In this document: one piece after another, positions 9,517-18,653 of the stretch
How positions within the stretch are numbered: the first letter of the stretch is position 1
How the letters are laid out: every line of letters begins with the position of its first letter
Source of the DNA: Oscillatoriaceae cyanobacterium M33_DOE_052
GTDB taxonomy: Bacteria > Cyanobacteriota > Cyanobacteriia > Cyanobacteriales > Laspinemataceae
Assembly: GCA_015296065.1 (NCBI GenBank)
Contig: DVDU01000023.1
Location: 1-64,000 of the forward strand
Length of the DNA: 64,000 nucleotides
Reading direction: 5' to 3'
The notes under the pieces: generated by a model
The model's database searches: none
What the model saw: only the letters and a program-made list of their open reading frames with translations
Told to the model about the DNA's origin: nothing
Program-made: the position numbers and the translations under genes

Positions 9517-10845
9517 CTACAAAGTAGGGAAAGCGCAGACTTGACCATACAAATCATATGTGTCAGCACCGGTGATTTTTACTGGCACGATCGAGCCCAA
9601 ACGGGCTGTACCAGTAGCACGGACTACCCCATCAACTTCCGGGGCAAACCGAGGGCTGCGGCCAATTAATTCTCCCGTTTGCGGGTTTTCTTGTTCGATG
9701 AGAACATTTACTACCTTACCGATTTCCGCCTGATTTTTCCGCCAGGAGATGGGCTGCTGAGCTTCCATGATGGCTTTACGGCGGGCATCTTTTACCTTGC
9801 GAGATACCCGATCGGACATGGTGTAAGCAGGGGTTCCCTCTTCTGGGGAAAAAGTAAAAACGCCGATATGGTCGAATTCCTGCCGTTGCACGAACTGCAA
9901 TAGGTGCTGGAAATGTGCTTCGGTTTCTCCGGGAAATCCGACAATTAAGGTAGTTCGCAAAACCGCATCTGGCAGAGCCATTTTAATGCGGTCTATTATA
10001 CCCTCGTTGGCTCCCACCTGCCAAGGGCGATTCATCAGTTTGAGAATTTCTGGATGGGAGTGCTGCAAGGGGAAATCGATGTAAGGTAAAACATTCGGTA
10101 CATCCCTGATGGCAGCAATTACCTCGGGGGTCATGCCCGTAGGATAGGCATAGTGGATGCGGATCCACGGCACATCCACTTCCCCCAAAGCCCGGAGCAA
10201 TTGCGCCAGTTTGGGCTGGCCGTACAAGTCCATGCCATAGTTAGTGGTGATTTGGGAAATCAAGATGATTTCCTGTACCCCTTCAGCAGCCAGTTGATGT
10301 GCTTCAGCAACGATCGATTCGATAGGGCGGGAGCGTTGATTGCCCCGCAGGTGAGGAATGATGCAGAAGGCGCAGCGGTAATCGCACCCTTCCGCCACCC
10401 GCAGGTATGCGAACGGTTCCGGCGTGGTGCGGTAGCGCGGTGTGTGTTCGTCAGCAATGTAAGTGGGTTGGTCGGAAATTTCCTTCACCCGCTCCCCTGC
10501 CTCCACCCGCTCGATCGTCTCCACGATTTTGTGATAGTCTCCGGTGCCGATGAGGGCTACTGCCTCTGGGATTTCTGCTAGGAGCTGGTCCCGGAAGTGC
10601 TGAGCCATACAGCCGGCGATCGCGATTTTTTTGTTAGCCTCTGCCAGTTCCACCAAAGTCCGCACGGATTCCCGGCGGGCATCTTCGATAAAACTGCACG
10701 TGTTGACGATAACGTAGTCGGCTTCTTCGATGTTCGTATCTACTTGGTAGCCCGCTTGCACCAGCAAGCCCAGCATATGTTCCGTATCGATGCGGTTTTT
10801 CTCACAGCCTAGATGAGCTATGGCAATTGTTGGCTTGTTGCCCAT
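9517..10845 (-). CDS. rimO: ribosomal protein uS12 methylthiotransferase
   Basis: Radical-SAM enzyme that methylthiolates the conserved aspartate of ribosomal protein S12. The N-terminal UPF0004 cluster cysteines are in LGCEKNR, NTCSF and AGCMAQ. The radical-SAM CxxxCxxC is in [12 protein letters not shown], and a C-terminal TRAM domain ends the protein. The start at 10845 ([18 protein letters not shown]) gives 442 residues, the usual size; a longer in-frame start at 10884 adds 13 residues not typical of the family. It is the first gene of the rimO-crhR pair. Confidence 0.94.
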   Translation of the reverse strand: MGNKPTIAIAHLGCEKNRIDTEHMLGLLVQAGYQVDTNIEEADYVIVNTCSFIEDARRESVRTLVELAEANKKIAIAGCMAQHFRDQLLAEIPEAVALIGTGDYHKIVETIERVEAGERVKEISDQPTYIADEHTPRYRTTPEPFAYLRVAEGCDYRCAFCIIPHLRGNQRSRPIESIVAEAHQLAAEGVQEIILISQITTNYGMDLYGQPKLAQLLRALGEVDVPWIRIHYAYPTGMTPEVIAAIRDVPNVLPYIDFPLQHSHPEILKLMNRPWQVGANEGIIDRIKMALPDAVLRTTLIVGFPGETEAHFQHLLQFVQRQEFDHIGVFTFSPEEGTPAYTMSDRVSRKVKDARRKAIMEAQQPISWRKNQAEIGKVVNVLIEQENPQTGELIGRSPRFAPEVDGVVRATGTARLGSIVPVKITGADTYDLYGQVCAFPTL

Positions 10846-11147
10846 GCCGTAAATTGTAAGACTAAGTTTTTGCGCTTTGAGCAATAATTGCTCTTAATTA
10901 ATATAACTTAACTTAAGTCAGCTCTGACCCAGATTCCCAGCAATTTCCTGGTTGCCCCTGGTGGCTGCCGGACCGGCCCGCCTGGTAACAGGTCAGAGTG
11001 AGCTACAATCTCTGTGGCACAGTCAGACTTTTGCGCCGGTGTTAACCCTGGTGCCGTCAGACTGGGCAGGGCACGGCACTGCTGTGCTACTACAATCGTT
11101 GTCCACCCGAAACCGTTTAAGATTGCGGAGGAAGGAGCAAAATCACC
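10846..11147. other. divergent intergenic region rimO / small membrane protein gene
   Basis: 302 bases holding the promoters of rimO (minus) and the 46-residue protein gene (plus). CTACAATC occurs twice (11013-11020 and 11089-11096). The TACAAT at 11091-11096 could be the -10 element for the plus-strand gene, but no good -35 is visible. No coding sequence is seen. Confidence 0.4.
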
Positions 11148-11288
11148 ATGTCCGATTTGGATCGGGGAATTATGAAATTCAAGGGAGCCGATAGCCTAGG
11201 CGCGATCGTCATCTCCTCTGGATTAGTTTTGGGCGCCATTGGCTGCCTCATTTGGTGGGCCATAAATGCCGCCTATGCCTTAAACTGA
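11148..11288 (+). CDS. 46-residue single-span membrane protein
   Basis: A short ORF with an exceptionally strong ribosome-binding site (GGAGGAAGGAG, 11127-11137). It encodes a charged N-terminus (MSDLDRGIMKFKGADSLG), one hydrophobic helix of about 24 residues ending in CLIWWAINAAYALN, and a stop. Size and topology resemble the small subunits of photosystems, cytochrome b6f or NDH-1. It does not match PetG, PetL, PetM, PetN, PsbX or PsaM as I remember them, so no name is given. It stands alone, upstream of the CNNM-type gene on the same strand. The strong RBS suggests high expression. Confidence 0.7.
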   Translation: MSDLDRGIMKFKGADSLGAIVISSGLVLGAIGCLIWWAINAAYALN

Positions 11289-11377
11289 CCCTCTCCACCT
11301 CGGTTTAATGGCTGAGGTTGAGCCTGTGGTAGGGGTTCAAGCCACCTAAGCTGGGTTTGAACCCCGCCCCCCATTAG

Positions 11378-12706
<1,329 letters not shown>

Positions 12707-12778
12707 TATCTGGGTTTTTGGCTATTAGCCCCTCTGGGTAAGGCTTTCAACTAAATTAATAAATTTTTCAAAAAAGGG

Positions 12779-12806
12779 TTGCATTTCCTGAGCTTTGTGC
12801 TAAGAT
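12779..12806 (+). promoter_or_regulatory. sigma70-type promoter of the tRNA-Tyr/tRNA-Thr unit
   Basis: TTGCAT (12779-12784), a 16-base spacer and TAAGAT (12801-12806) preceded by TG at the extended -10 position. The tRNA-Tyr 5' end is 20 bases after the -10. Confidence 0.55.
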
Positions 12807-12825
12807 GTTTATCTGTGAGGAAAAC

Positions 12826-12907
12826 GGGTCGGTGCCCGAGCGGTTAATGGGGGCGGACTGTAAATCCGCTGGCTACGCCTACGCTGGTTCAAATCCAGCC
12901 CGGCCCA
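12826..12907 (+). tRNA. tRNA-Tyr (GTA)
   Basis: Class II tRNA of 82 bases. Acceptor GGGTCGG pairs with CCGGCCC. D stem is CCC/GGG and anticodon arm GCGGA-CTGTAAA-TCCGC has anticodon GTA. A long variable arm follows, then T arm GCTGG-TTCAAAT-CCAGC and discriminator A. The CCA end is not encoded. Confidence 0.95.
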
Positions 12908-12968
12908 CCTCACAAATCCACAACAGCGATCTGGAATCAAAATATCCCGGTTTTTAGCAAATGCAGTT

Positions 12969-13040
12969 GCCCGTGTAGCTCAGTGGTAGAGCACACCCTT
13001 GGTAAGGGTGAGGTCACGAGTTCAATCCTCGTCACGGGCT
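12969..13040 (+). tRNA. tRNA-Thr (GGT)
   Basis: Standard 72-base cloverleaf. Acceptor GCCCGTG/CACGGGC, anticodon arm CACCC-TTGGTAA-GGGTG (anticodon GGT), T arm with TTCAATC loop, discriminator T, CCA not encoded. It lies 61 bases after tRNA-Tyr and is probably cotranscribed with it. Confidence 0.95.
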
Positions 13041-13278
13041 TTAGTCTAATCCTTTCATTACAGGCGTATGGGCATTCCTTTATCCCGCCTGTGGTCTGTC
13101 CTTTTCACCATTTTTTCACCATGACCTTATAGTGTAATGGGAAGCGTGGCGAAATCTTTGTCATAACTGAGAATTGACTCCCTGCAACCGGAGTTAAATC
13201 ACTACCTCCCCTGAAAGCTATATCCATGAAGCACTAGAGGTTTGTGTATATAATATGCCTATCTGTTGGTGGTGGGGA

Positions 13279-13352
13279 CGGGTGCGGCAGGACTCGAACC
13301 TGCGCCTCGCTGCTTAGAAGGCAGCTACTCTATCCACCTGAGTTACGCACCC
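13279..13352 (-). tRNA. tRNA-Arg (TCT)
   Basis: Minus-strand 74-base cloverleaf. Acceptor GGGTGCG/CGCACCC, anticodon arm GCTGC-CTTCTAA-GCAGC (anticodon TCT, reading AGA/AGG), T loop TTCGAGT, discriminator G, CCA not encoded. It converges on the tRNA-Tyr/Thr pair. Confidence 0.95.
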
Positions 13353-13800
13353 AAGTCTGAACCTGATTGGGGTCTAGTTACCCGTACCTCCGGCTGGGAG
13401 CCAAACCGAAGTGGCAAAAAATGCCCCATATGTCGGACGCTAGCATATAGTATCAAAAAATGGCTACTTGCTACCACACCAAGTAAGTAAATAACTTTTA
13501 CCGCTCTTGGGGGAGATGGTGGCAAGAGCATTTTAATCATAAATATACACGCCGGGAGTTGCAGATGCTTCCCTATGAAGTAAAATTCGAGAGAGCTGCA
13601 ATTGCGCTCTCGCGCCAGATAAGCAATTGCGCTCTCGCGCTTTGGGGGCGATGTCCCAATCGGGGCGCTCCCTCTGGGAGCATCGCCGCTCGCACAACCC
13701 TACCCGTAACCGGGCAGGCCCCTGTCGAGAATTTTCGCTTCTGCATTTCCCATGCACCCACAACCGCAGGGCAAGCCACCAGGACTCAATTGGCAGTGTC
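13353..13800. other. gene-free stretch with a short duplicated motif
   Basis: 448 bases without a convincing gene. A 17-base motif around GCAATTGCGCTCTCGCG occurs twice (near 13598 and 13622). An imperfect hairpin GGGCGCTCCCTCTGGGAGC-type segment follows. The plus frame of the next gene stays open back to 13627, but those codons look non-coding (Arg/His/Ser-rich). Confidence 0.5.
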
Positions 13801-14472
13801 ATGTTTATTCTGAAACGGCAGGATGTTGAAATATCAAGCATTCAGCACCCGAAAACGGGGCAGCAAATTCCGATTCTCAATTATCAGGGTCAGACCTTCC
13901 GCTTGATTAATGTGTTCAGTGCAGCACAGGCGGAAGAAGCGAAAGCCTTCTGGCGTGACCTCACTGATAATCGTGGGAAAGCGTGCGTCCTCCTCGAGGA
14001 GCCTGACCGATACAGCGTGTGGGGGAAAATTCGCCTCGAACAGCTCGGAGACGAACCACAAAGTGGTGGGGTGGCTGTAGCGCCCCTGTTTACCCAAGCC
14101 TGTTTGCTGCTACTGCAGGCGGTGTACTTTGATGTGGAAGATTTGCTGGGCACGAGGCAGGCGAGTGCTTTCGAGCAGGAGATCGTGCAAGTGTTGCAAA
14201 AGTGGCGCTTTCCCCAAGCAGAATCACCGGCTGCCGTCAAGCAGTTGCTGAAAATCGATCCCCTCGCTGGTGGATCGATGCCGGGATGGCAAGAACATCA
14301 TATCACTACTTTTTTGCAAGAACTCTACCGCATGGGCAAAGAATATTTCGGTAATACCAGCTTTGCTGAGGGTGCGGTTGAGGTGTTGCAAGATATGCCC
14401 GCAGGGGAACGCAAGCAGTTCATCGAGTGGATGAATCAGTATCCCCTAGGGAAGATGTGGGGCGTTGGTTGA
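13801..14472 (+). CDS. conserved cyanobacterial protein of unknown function
   Basis: A soluble, mostly helical protein of 223 residues from the ATG at 13801 (MFILKRQDVEISS). The reading frame is open further upstream to 13627, but the composition of that part argues against translation. There is no signal peptide or membrane segment. A beta-rich N-terminal third (about 1-85) precedes helices. I do not recognise a named family. No clear Shine-Dalgarno precedes the ATG, so leaderless or weak initiation is possible. The membrane-protein gene at 14547 follows after 74 bases on the same strand. Confidence 0.7.
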   Translation: MFILKRQDVEISSIQHPKTGQQIPILNYQGQTFRLINVFSAAQAEEAKAFWRDLTDNRGKACVLLEEPDRYSVWGKIRLEQLGDEPQSGGVAVAPLFTQACLLLLQAVYFDVEDLLGTRQASAFEQEIVQVLQKWRFPQAESPAAVKQLLKIDPLAGGSMPGWQEHHITTFLQELYRMGKEYFGNTSFAEGAVEVLQDMPAGERKQFIEWMNQYPLGKMWGVG

Positions 14473-14546
14473 GGGGTAATGCTCTCGACTAATTCCACCT
14501 TCTTTGACAAATTGCTTCCGCAAAGCCAGTAAATTTGGGGGTGCCT

Positions 14547-15503
14547 ATGCGCACGAGATCCGAAAAAGTAACCACAAGTTCTCCCACTGTCTTCACCGCG
14601 CAAACTTTAATCGTTAGCGGCATTACTTGGGCGGTACTCGCTCTGCTGTTTTTTCTTCTGTTCAGTACAATCCCCGCCGGTGATGAAGGCCGGCCTCTTT
14701 GGTATTCCATTGGCACTTTCGTGTTCGGATTGGTGGCTAATGTGGGGGCGGGGATTCTCTGTCTGCGAAATTGGCGATCGCCCCAGGTGGTCAGCGGTCG
14801 TACCGTCTGGCTAGCGATCGGCATCGGGATGCTCTCCTACGCGATCGGCGATCTCCTCTTCGGTTGTTGGGAGCTGGTTTGGGGTTTGGACCCAGATGTC
14901 ACTTTGGGTGATATGTTCTACCTGCTCACCTACATCTGCCTCGGTTGGGGCATGGTTCTGGCGGTAGTATCCAAACGCCTGAATCTGGAAAAGTGGCAGT
15001 GGGCAGTATTAATTGGCATCGCCGCCGCTGGTATTGCCTTGGCGGTTTGGGTGTCTATGTCCCCGGTAGGCAGTGAGATTGCTACCACCGAAGCACTGAC
15101 CGCTGAAGTCTCGCTACCCGCCAGTACCGCTCCAGCTTTTATCGAGACGATCGACAACACCCTCTCTAACTACGCCTATTACGTAGGTTTGTTTTACGTC
15201 GTTGCTGATGTATTCCTCCTCATTATCGCCACTGCTTTGCTCCTGGCTTTTTGGGGAGGACGTTTTTCCCAGTCTTGGCAAATGATTGCCGCTGGGACAT
15301 TTTCCCTATACATCGCCGATATGTGGTTTAAGTATGCCGAACGTTTGGCAGACTACCAAAGCGGCAGCCTCCTGGAAGTTTTCTGGGTTTTCAGTCCGGT
15401 GCTGTTTGGCATCGGCGCCGTTTTGGAATACCACATTTCTACCCGCTCTCGTCAGGGTAGGCGTCGCCGGGGTGGTGCAGCGGCTGCAGCTGCTGATTCT
15501 TAA
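14547..15503 (+). CDS. multi-pass membrane protein of unknown function
   Basis: A 318-residue integral membrane protein with about eight hydrophobic helices. The first is at about 19-41, others at about 54-71, 86-105, 117-137, 147-167, 209-233 and 245-262, and the last near 288-305. The tail is Arg/Gly/Ala-rich (RQGRRRRGGAAAAAADS). A Gly-Asp-Leu-Leu-Phe-Gly segment in helix 3 and an acidic GLDPDVTLGDMFYLL loop stand out. A TTG at 14535 is also in frame; the ATG at 14547 is preferred. A strong hairpin follows the stop. The family is not recognised. Confidence 0.75.
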   Translation: MRTRSEKVTTSSPTVFTAQTLIVSGITWAVLALLFFLLFSTIPAGDEGRPLWYSIGTFVFGLVANVGAGILCLRNWRSPQVVSGRTVWLAIGIGMLSYAIGDLLFGCWELVWGLDPDVTLGDMFYLLTYICLGWGMVLAVVSKRLNLEKWQWAVLIGIAAAGIALAVWVSMSPVGSEIATTEALTAEVSLPASTAPAFIETIDNTLSNYAYYVGLFYVVADVFLLIIATALLLAFWGGRFSQSWQMIAAGTFSLYIADMWFKYAERLADYQSGSLLEVFWVFSPVLFGIGAVLEYHISTRSRQGRRRRGGAAAAAADS

Positions 15504-15558
15504 CCCCACAGGTTCAAAACTTTTGGCCGCCCCGCCTTGGAGTTGGCGGCTGCACACC

Positions 15559-15594
15559 AGAGTCGGCGGGATCTTCTCGCCGACTCTACTTTTA
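15559..15594 (+). terminator. intrinsic terminator
   Basis: Perfect 10-bp stem AGAGTCGGCG / CGCCGACTCT (15559-15568, 15578-15587), nine-base loop, then ACTTTTAT. It ends transcription of the membrane-protein gene. Confidence 0.7.
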
Positions 15595-15656
15595 TCTCAT
15601 CTACCAAAAAAATCGGCGTTGCTTCCCCTGATTCGCCTTTTTCCATCTCTGTGTGA

Positions 15657-15830
15657 TATAATTAACCGGCTTAGGGGAATTTATACTTGGTTTCAACGGG
15701 TACATCCCGCAACGGGTTTGATTCCCGACGAGAAGTTTCTCTCGATCGGGTGGCTGGTCACAGCGCCAACCCTGGCAGGCCACCTTCACAAATCCCAGGC
15801 TCCGCCCACCTGAATCTTCGGGTTTTGGCG
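15657..15830 (+). ncRNA. candidate structured small RNA with its own promoter
   Basis: An extended -10 element (TG-A-TATAAT, hexamer 15657-15662) is followed by about 160 bases that read as a chain of hairpins. These are CGGG-TACAT-CCCG (15697-15709), CGGG-TTTGATT-CCCG (15713-15727), CGAGA-AGTTTC-TCTCG (15729-15744) and GGTGGC...GCCACC (15749-15784). The second resembles a T arm but no complete tRNA can be built. No protein-coding frame is convincing. It does not resemble tmRNA, RNase P or SRP RNA by eye; length is compatible with a 6S-like RNA, but the match is not established. Confidence 0.35.
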
Positions 15831-15901
15831 CCCTGATTATGCCCACCGGCACCGAGTAGCACCTAACCGCCATTAATTATTTCTCCTATCCCAGATGCGG
15901 C

Positions 15902-16831
15902 ATGAGTTCTCGAAAACTTTCTGATTCTGACAAGTACGATATCCTTCAGCTTTACCGACAGCCAGGAGAAACCACTTTAACTCTGGCCAGTCGGTATGGC
16001 GTGAGCAGCTCCACCATCAGCCGCATCCTCAAAAGCACTTTGTCAGATTCGGAATACGAAACTCTGATTCAAGAAAAGCGTGCAGGTCGGTTCCAGACCA
16101 ATGATCCCGGTGAGACACCACCCCCTCAGGTGACTGTCACCCCAGAAAAAGTTCGCCCCAGACCAGTGGCGGCAATCGCTACATCAGAACCAATTCGCCG
16201 CCGTACTCGCTCTACCTCTGGCAGTTCCGAGGCAGACACCGAAACTCGGTTTTTCACCCAATTGAATTTGTTAGATGCGTCTAACTCTAACGATGACACC
16301 GATGATGATCAGAAGCTCGAAGCTCTCTACCGTGAAGATGAAATCACGATCATCAATGACCCCTTAGAAGAAGATCTCCTTGAAGATGAAGATTTGGACG
16401 ACGAGGATGATTTGGACGATGAAGACGATTTAGACGATTTAGACGATGAGGACGACGAGGAGGATGATGTCGCTTTCGATGCGGAACTGCTTTGGGGCAA
16501 AACCCCGTCGGGCCGCAAAACTGTCCTCCAAGTCCAACCGCTCTCCTCAGCCGATTTGCCCAAACCTTGCTATTTGGTGGTCGATCGAGCTGGAGAGCTG
16601 ATTACTCGCCCCCTGAAAGATTTTGGCGAACTCGGTCGGATCCCCGCTGGGGAATTTCAGGAAAGAACTTTGCCAGTTTTTGATAATCATCGGGTGGCTC
16701 GTCGCTTTTCCAACCGTCACCAACGGGTGATTAAGGTTCCTGATGGTAGTCTCCTGCAAAAACTCGCTGCTTATCTGGAAGCTAAAGGCATTACCCGGCT
16801 TTTGGTTGATGGTCAGGTTTATGCGATTTAA
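15902..16831 (+). CDS. helix-turn-helix protein with acidic linker
   Basis: 309 residues in three parts. The N-terminal HTH (about 5-45; TLASRYGVSSSTISRILK) resembles transposase or repressor DNA-binding domains. A low-complexity linker contains an Asp/Glu/Leu repeat (DDEDDLDDEDDLDD, about 160-190). The conserved C-terminal domain of about 115 residues (CYLVVDRAGELITRPL ... ITRLLVDGQVYAI) I cannot assign. No transposase catalytic domain is present, so this is more likely a chromosomal DNA-binding protein than a mobile element. The stop is embedded in the start of the AATTGAT array. Neighbours give no functional clue. Confidence 0.75.
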   Translation: MSSRKLSDSDKYDILQLYRQPGETTLTLASRYGVSSSTISRILKSTLSDSEYETLIQEKRAGRFQTNDPGETPPPQVTVTPEKVRPRPVAAIATSEPIRRRTRSTSGSSEADTETRFFTQLNLLDASNSNDDTDDDQKLEALYREDEITIINDPLEEDLLEDEDLDDEDDLDDEDDLDDLDDEDDEEDDVAFDAELLWGKTPSGRKTVLQVQPLSSADLPKPCYLVVDRAGELITRPLKDFGELGRIPAGEFQERTLPVFDNHRVARRFSNRHQRVIKVPDGSLLQKLAAYLEAKGITRLLVDGQVYAI

Positions 16832-16904
16832 TTGATAATTGATAATTGATAATTGATAATTGATAATTGATAATTGATAATTGATAATTGTCAATTGTCA
16901 ATTA
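16830..16904. repeat. AATTGAT heptanucleotide array
   Basis: About eight head-to-tail copies of TAATTGA, then two inverted GTCAATT units. It lies between two converging genes and supplies the TGA stop codon of rsmI on the minus strand (AAT-TGA). Confidence 0.85.
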
Positions 16905-17773
16905 CCCTCTGATGGAGGCTCTGGATCGGGGATGGTGAGGGCAAGCTGGTAGATTTGGCGACGGGGGAGGGACGCTTCTTGGGCCAGGTGTTGGGTGGCT
17001 TGAGAGCGAGACATTCCCTGTTTGAGCAGGTTTTCTAGTTCTGATTTGAGAGCTTCTTCACTGAGGCGATGAGCGGTTTGGGTTTTTCCGGCGACGATGA
17101 GGGTAAATTCGCCGATGTGTTTGGCTTGGAGTTGATAATGGGATATGGCGGCGGCGATCGAACCTCGCCAAAATTCCTCATATAGTTTGGTGAGTTCTCT
17201 GGCAATTACCAAATGACGCTGCTGATCCAGGTGTTCGCCTAAATCTTCTAGGGTTTGCACCAGGCGGTGCGGCGCTTCATATAAAATGATGGTACGGGTT
17301 TCTGTGGCTATGGCTTGGAGTCGCTCCCGTCTGGGTTTACCTTTACTGGGCAAAAAGCCTTCAAACACAAATCTTTCTGTGGGTAAACCGGCGACACTGA
17401 GAGCGGCGATCGCTGCTGATGGCCCCGGAATCGGCACGACAGTGATACCCGCCTCAATACAAGATTGGACAATTGCTGTGCCGGGGTCCGCGATTCCCGG
17501 CGTCCCCGCATCTGTCACCAGGGCAATATTTTCCCCCTGCAGCAACTTCGCCACCAATTCGGCTCCCCGCTGCTTCAAGTTATGTTCGTGATAGCTAATT
17601 TGCGGTTTTTGGATTTGGAAGTGATGCAGCAGCTTTCCCGTATGGCGGGTATCTTCCGCCGCAATTAAATCCACTTCCCGCAAAATCCGCAAAGCCCGAA
17701 ATGTGATATCTTCTAAATTACCGATGGGCGTGCCCACTAGGTATAAAATTCCTGGTTTGGTTGCATCTACCAT
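16898..17773 (-). CDS. rsmI: 16S rRNA (cytidine-1402 2'-O) methyltransferase
   Basis: Methylates the ribose of C1402 in 16S rRNA. Family motifs: LVGTPIGNLEDIT at the N-terminus, AEDTRHTGKLL, TDAGTPGIADPG and PIPGPSAAIAALSVAGL, all in the tetrapyrrole-methylase-type fold; 291 residues, normal. The C-terminal HTH-like region (SRSQATQHLAQEASLPRRQIYQLAL) is present. The last codons (Glu-Gly-Asn-stop) run into the AATTGAT array, so the repeat has probably set the present C-terminus. Confidence 0.95.
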   Translation of the reverse strand: MVDATKPGILYLVGTPIGNLEDITFRALRILREVDLIAAEDTRHTGKLLHHFQIQKPQISYHEHNLKQRGAELVAKLLQGENIALVTDAGTPGIADPGTAIVQSCIEAGITVVPIPGPSAAIAALSVAGLPTERFVFEGFLPSKGKPRRERLQAIATETRTIILYEAPHRLVQTLEDLGEHLDQQRHLVIARELTKLYEEFWRGSIAAAISHYQLQAKHIGEFTLIVAGKTQTAHRLSEEALKSELENLLKQGMSRSQATQHLAQEASLPRRQIYQLALTIPDPEPPSEGN

Positions 17774-17848
17774 TGGCTGTTGAGAAAAATCTCCCTAATG
17801 ACAAAATATCCGCCTTCAAACCCCCAGAGTCAGACTTGAAGAGTATCT

Positions 17849-17941
17849 ATGAGTCAGTGTGTTAGTCCTGATTGTTTGCATATTAACTCATCTCATCCCA
17901 AGTTTTGCCCCCCGTGTCAGAATAAGCTGTTGTTAGGCTAG
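17849..17941 (+). pseudogene. relic of a 4-Cys zinc-ribbon prefix of a Ser/Thr kinase
   Basis: A 30-codon ORF reads MSQCVSPDCLHINSSHPKFC and continues with PPCQNKLLLG before TAG. The CxxxxC...CxxC spacing and the LLLG ending match the 4-Cys prefix that opens many cyanobacterial serine/threonine kinases, where it continues into YRxxxxIGxGGFG. Here a stop follows LLLG and no kinase domain is found. The GUN4 domain at 18092, which occurs at the C-terminus of some such kinases, lies 150 bases downstream. The two may be the ends of a kinase gene whose middle was deleted. A stand-alone 30-residue zinc protein is the alternative. Confidence 0.5.
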
Positions 17942-18091
17942 GGTTCTTGGGTCGTCTGTGAGAAAAATCAGCACTGCCTGTGCTAACCTAGAATCATCCC
18001 AAGACCAACCCATCTAAATTTTATAACCCTAGCGCTATTTGATGATTATTACTCCCACCTCAATTTTTAGAGACTGCAAGAGGCATAATTC

Positions 18092-18589
18092 ATGCTAGAT
18101 GATTTACCCCTAGCTAGCGATTGTGGAATAGACTATACTCCCCTGCGTGACCTCCTAGCTGCTGGTGAGTGGAAAGAAGCAGATCGGCAAACCAGGATTT
18201 TAGTTCTTCAAGCAGCTAATTGCACTGCCAAAGGATATTTGAATAGTGATGATTGGTTAGAGTTTTCCATAACTGACCTGAACACCATAGATAAGTTATG
18301 GGTACAATCCTCTAGTGGCCACTTTGGCTTTTCCGTGCAAAAGAGCATCTGGGAAAGCATTGGGGGACATCGGGATGCGGGTAGAGATACGGAACGGCGT
18401 TTTGGTGATCTTGTTGATTGGCGGCGGCAAGGTTCCTGGTTAGACGAGAAAGATTTAGTGTTTGATTTGAAGAGTCAGAGGGGGCACCTCCCGTGTGATG
18501 CGATTTGCCACTACAGTATTGGTAGTCTTCGGTGGTGGGTACATACAATTTCTGCTCTGGCGGAAAGAATTGTAATTTATCCTCTCTAG
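18092..18589 (+). CDS. GUN4-domain protein
   Basis: A 165-residue protein carrying a GUN4 domain (about residues 10-150). Signature elements are DYTPLRDLLAAGEWKEAD, the LWVQSSSGHFGFSVQ segment and a W-rich C-terminal part. GUN4 proteins bind porphyrins and stimulate Mg-chelatase, but many cyanobacterial GUN4 domains occur in multidomain signalling proteins. This copy lacks the N-terminal helical bundle of true Gun4, and the kinase prefix relic lies just upstream. It may be the surviving 3' domain of a kinase gene, translated from an internal ATG. Alternatively it is an independent small porphyrin-binding protein. Confidence 0.75.
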   Translation: MLDDLPLASDCGIDYTPLRDLLAAGEWKEADRQTRILVLQAANCTAKGYLNSDDWLEFSITDLNTIDKLWVQSSSGHFGFSVQKSIWESIGGHRDAGRDTERRFGDLVDWRRQGSWLDEKDLVFDLKSQRGHLPCDAICHYSIGSLRWWVHTISALAERIVIYPL

Positions 18590-18653
18590 CTGTTTGAGAT
18601 TAGCTCAAAGATAGGGGTATGGTTGTAATATGGCCATTTGTAATTAATCGGAT

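Noticed and set aside
13627-13800. Longer N-terminus of the protein gene at 13801
   Set aside because: The 58 extra codons are Arg/His/Ser-rich with no hint of conserved structure, over DNA with short duplications.
15690-15760. tRNA gene
   Set aside because: A T-arm-like hairpin is present but no acceptor stem, D arm or anticodon arm can be built around it.
15902-16831. Transposase
   Set aside because: Only the HTH resembles transposases. No DDE or HUH catalytic region and no terminal inverted repeats were found.
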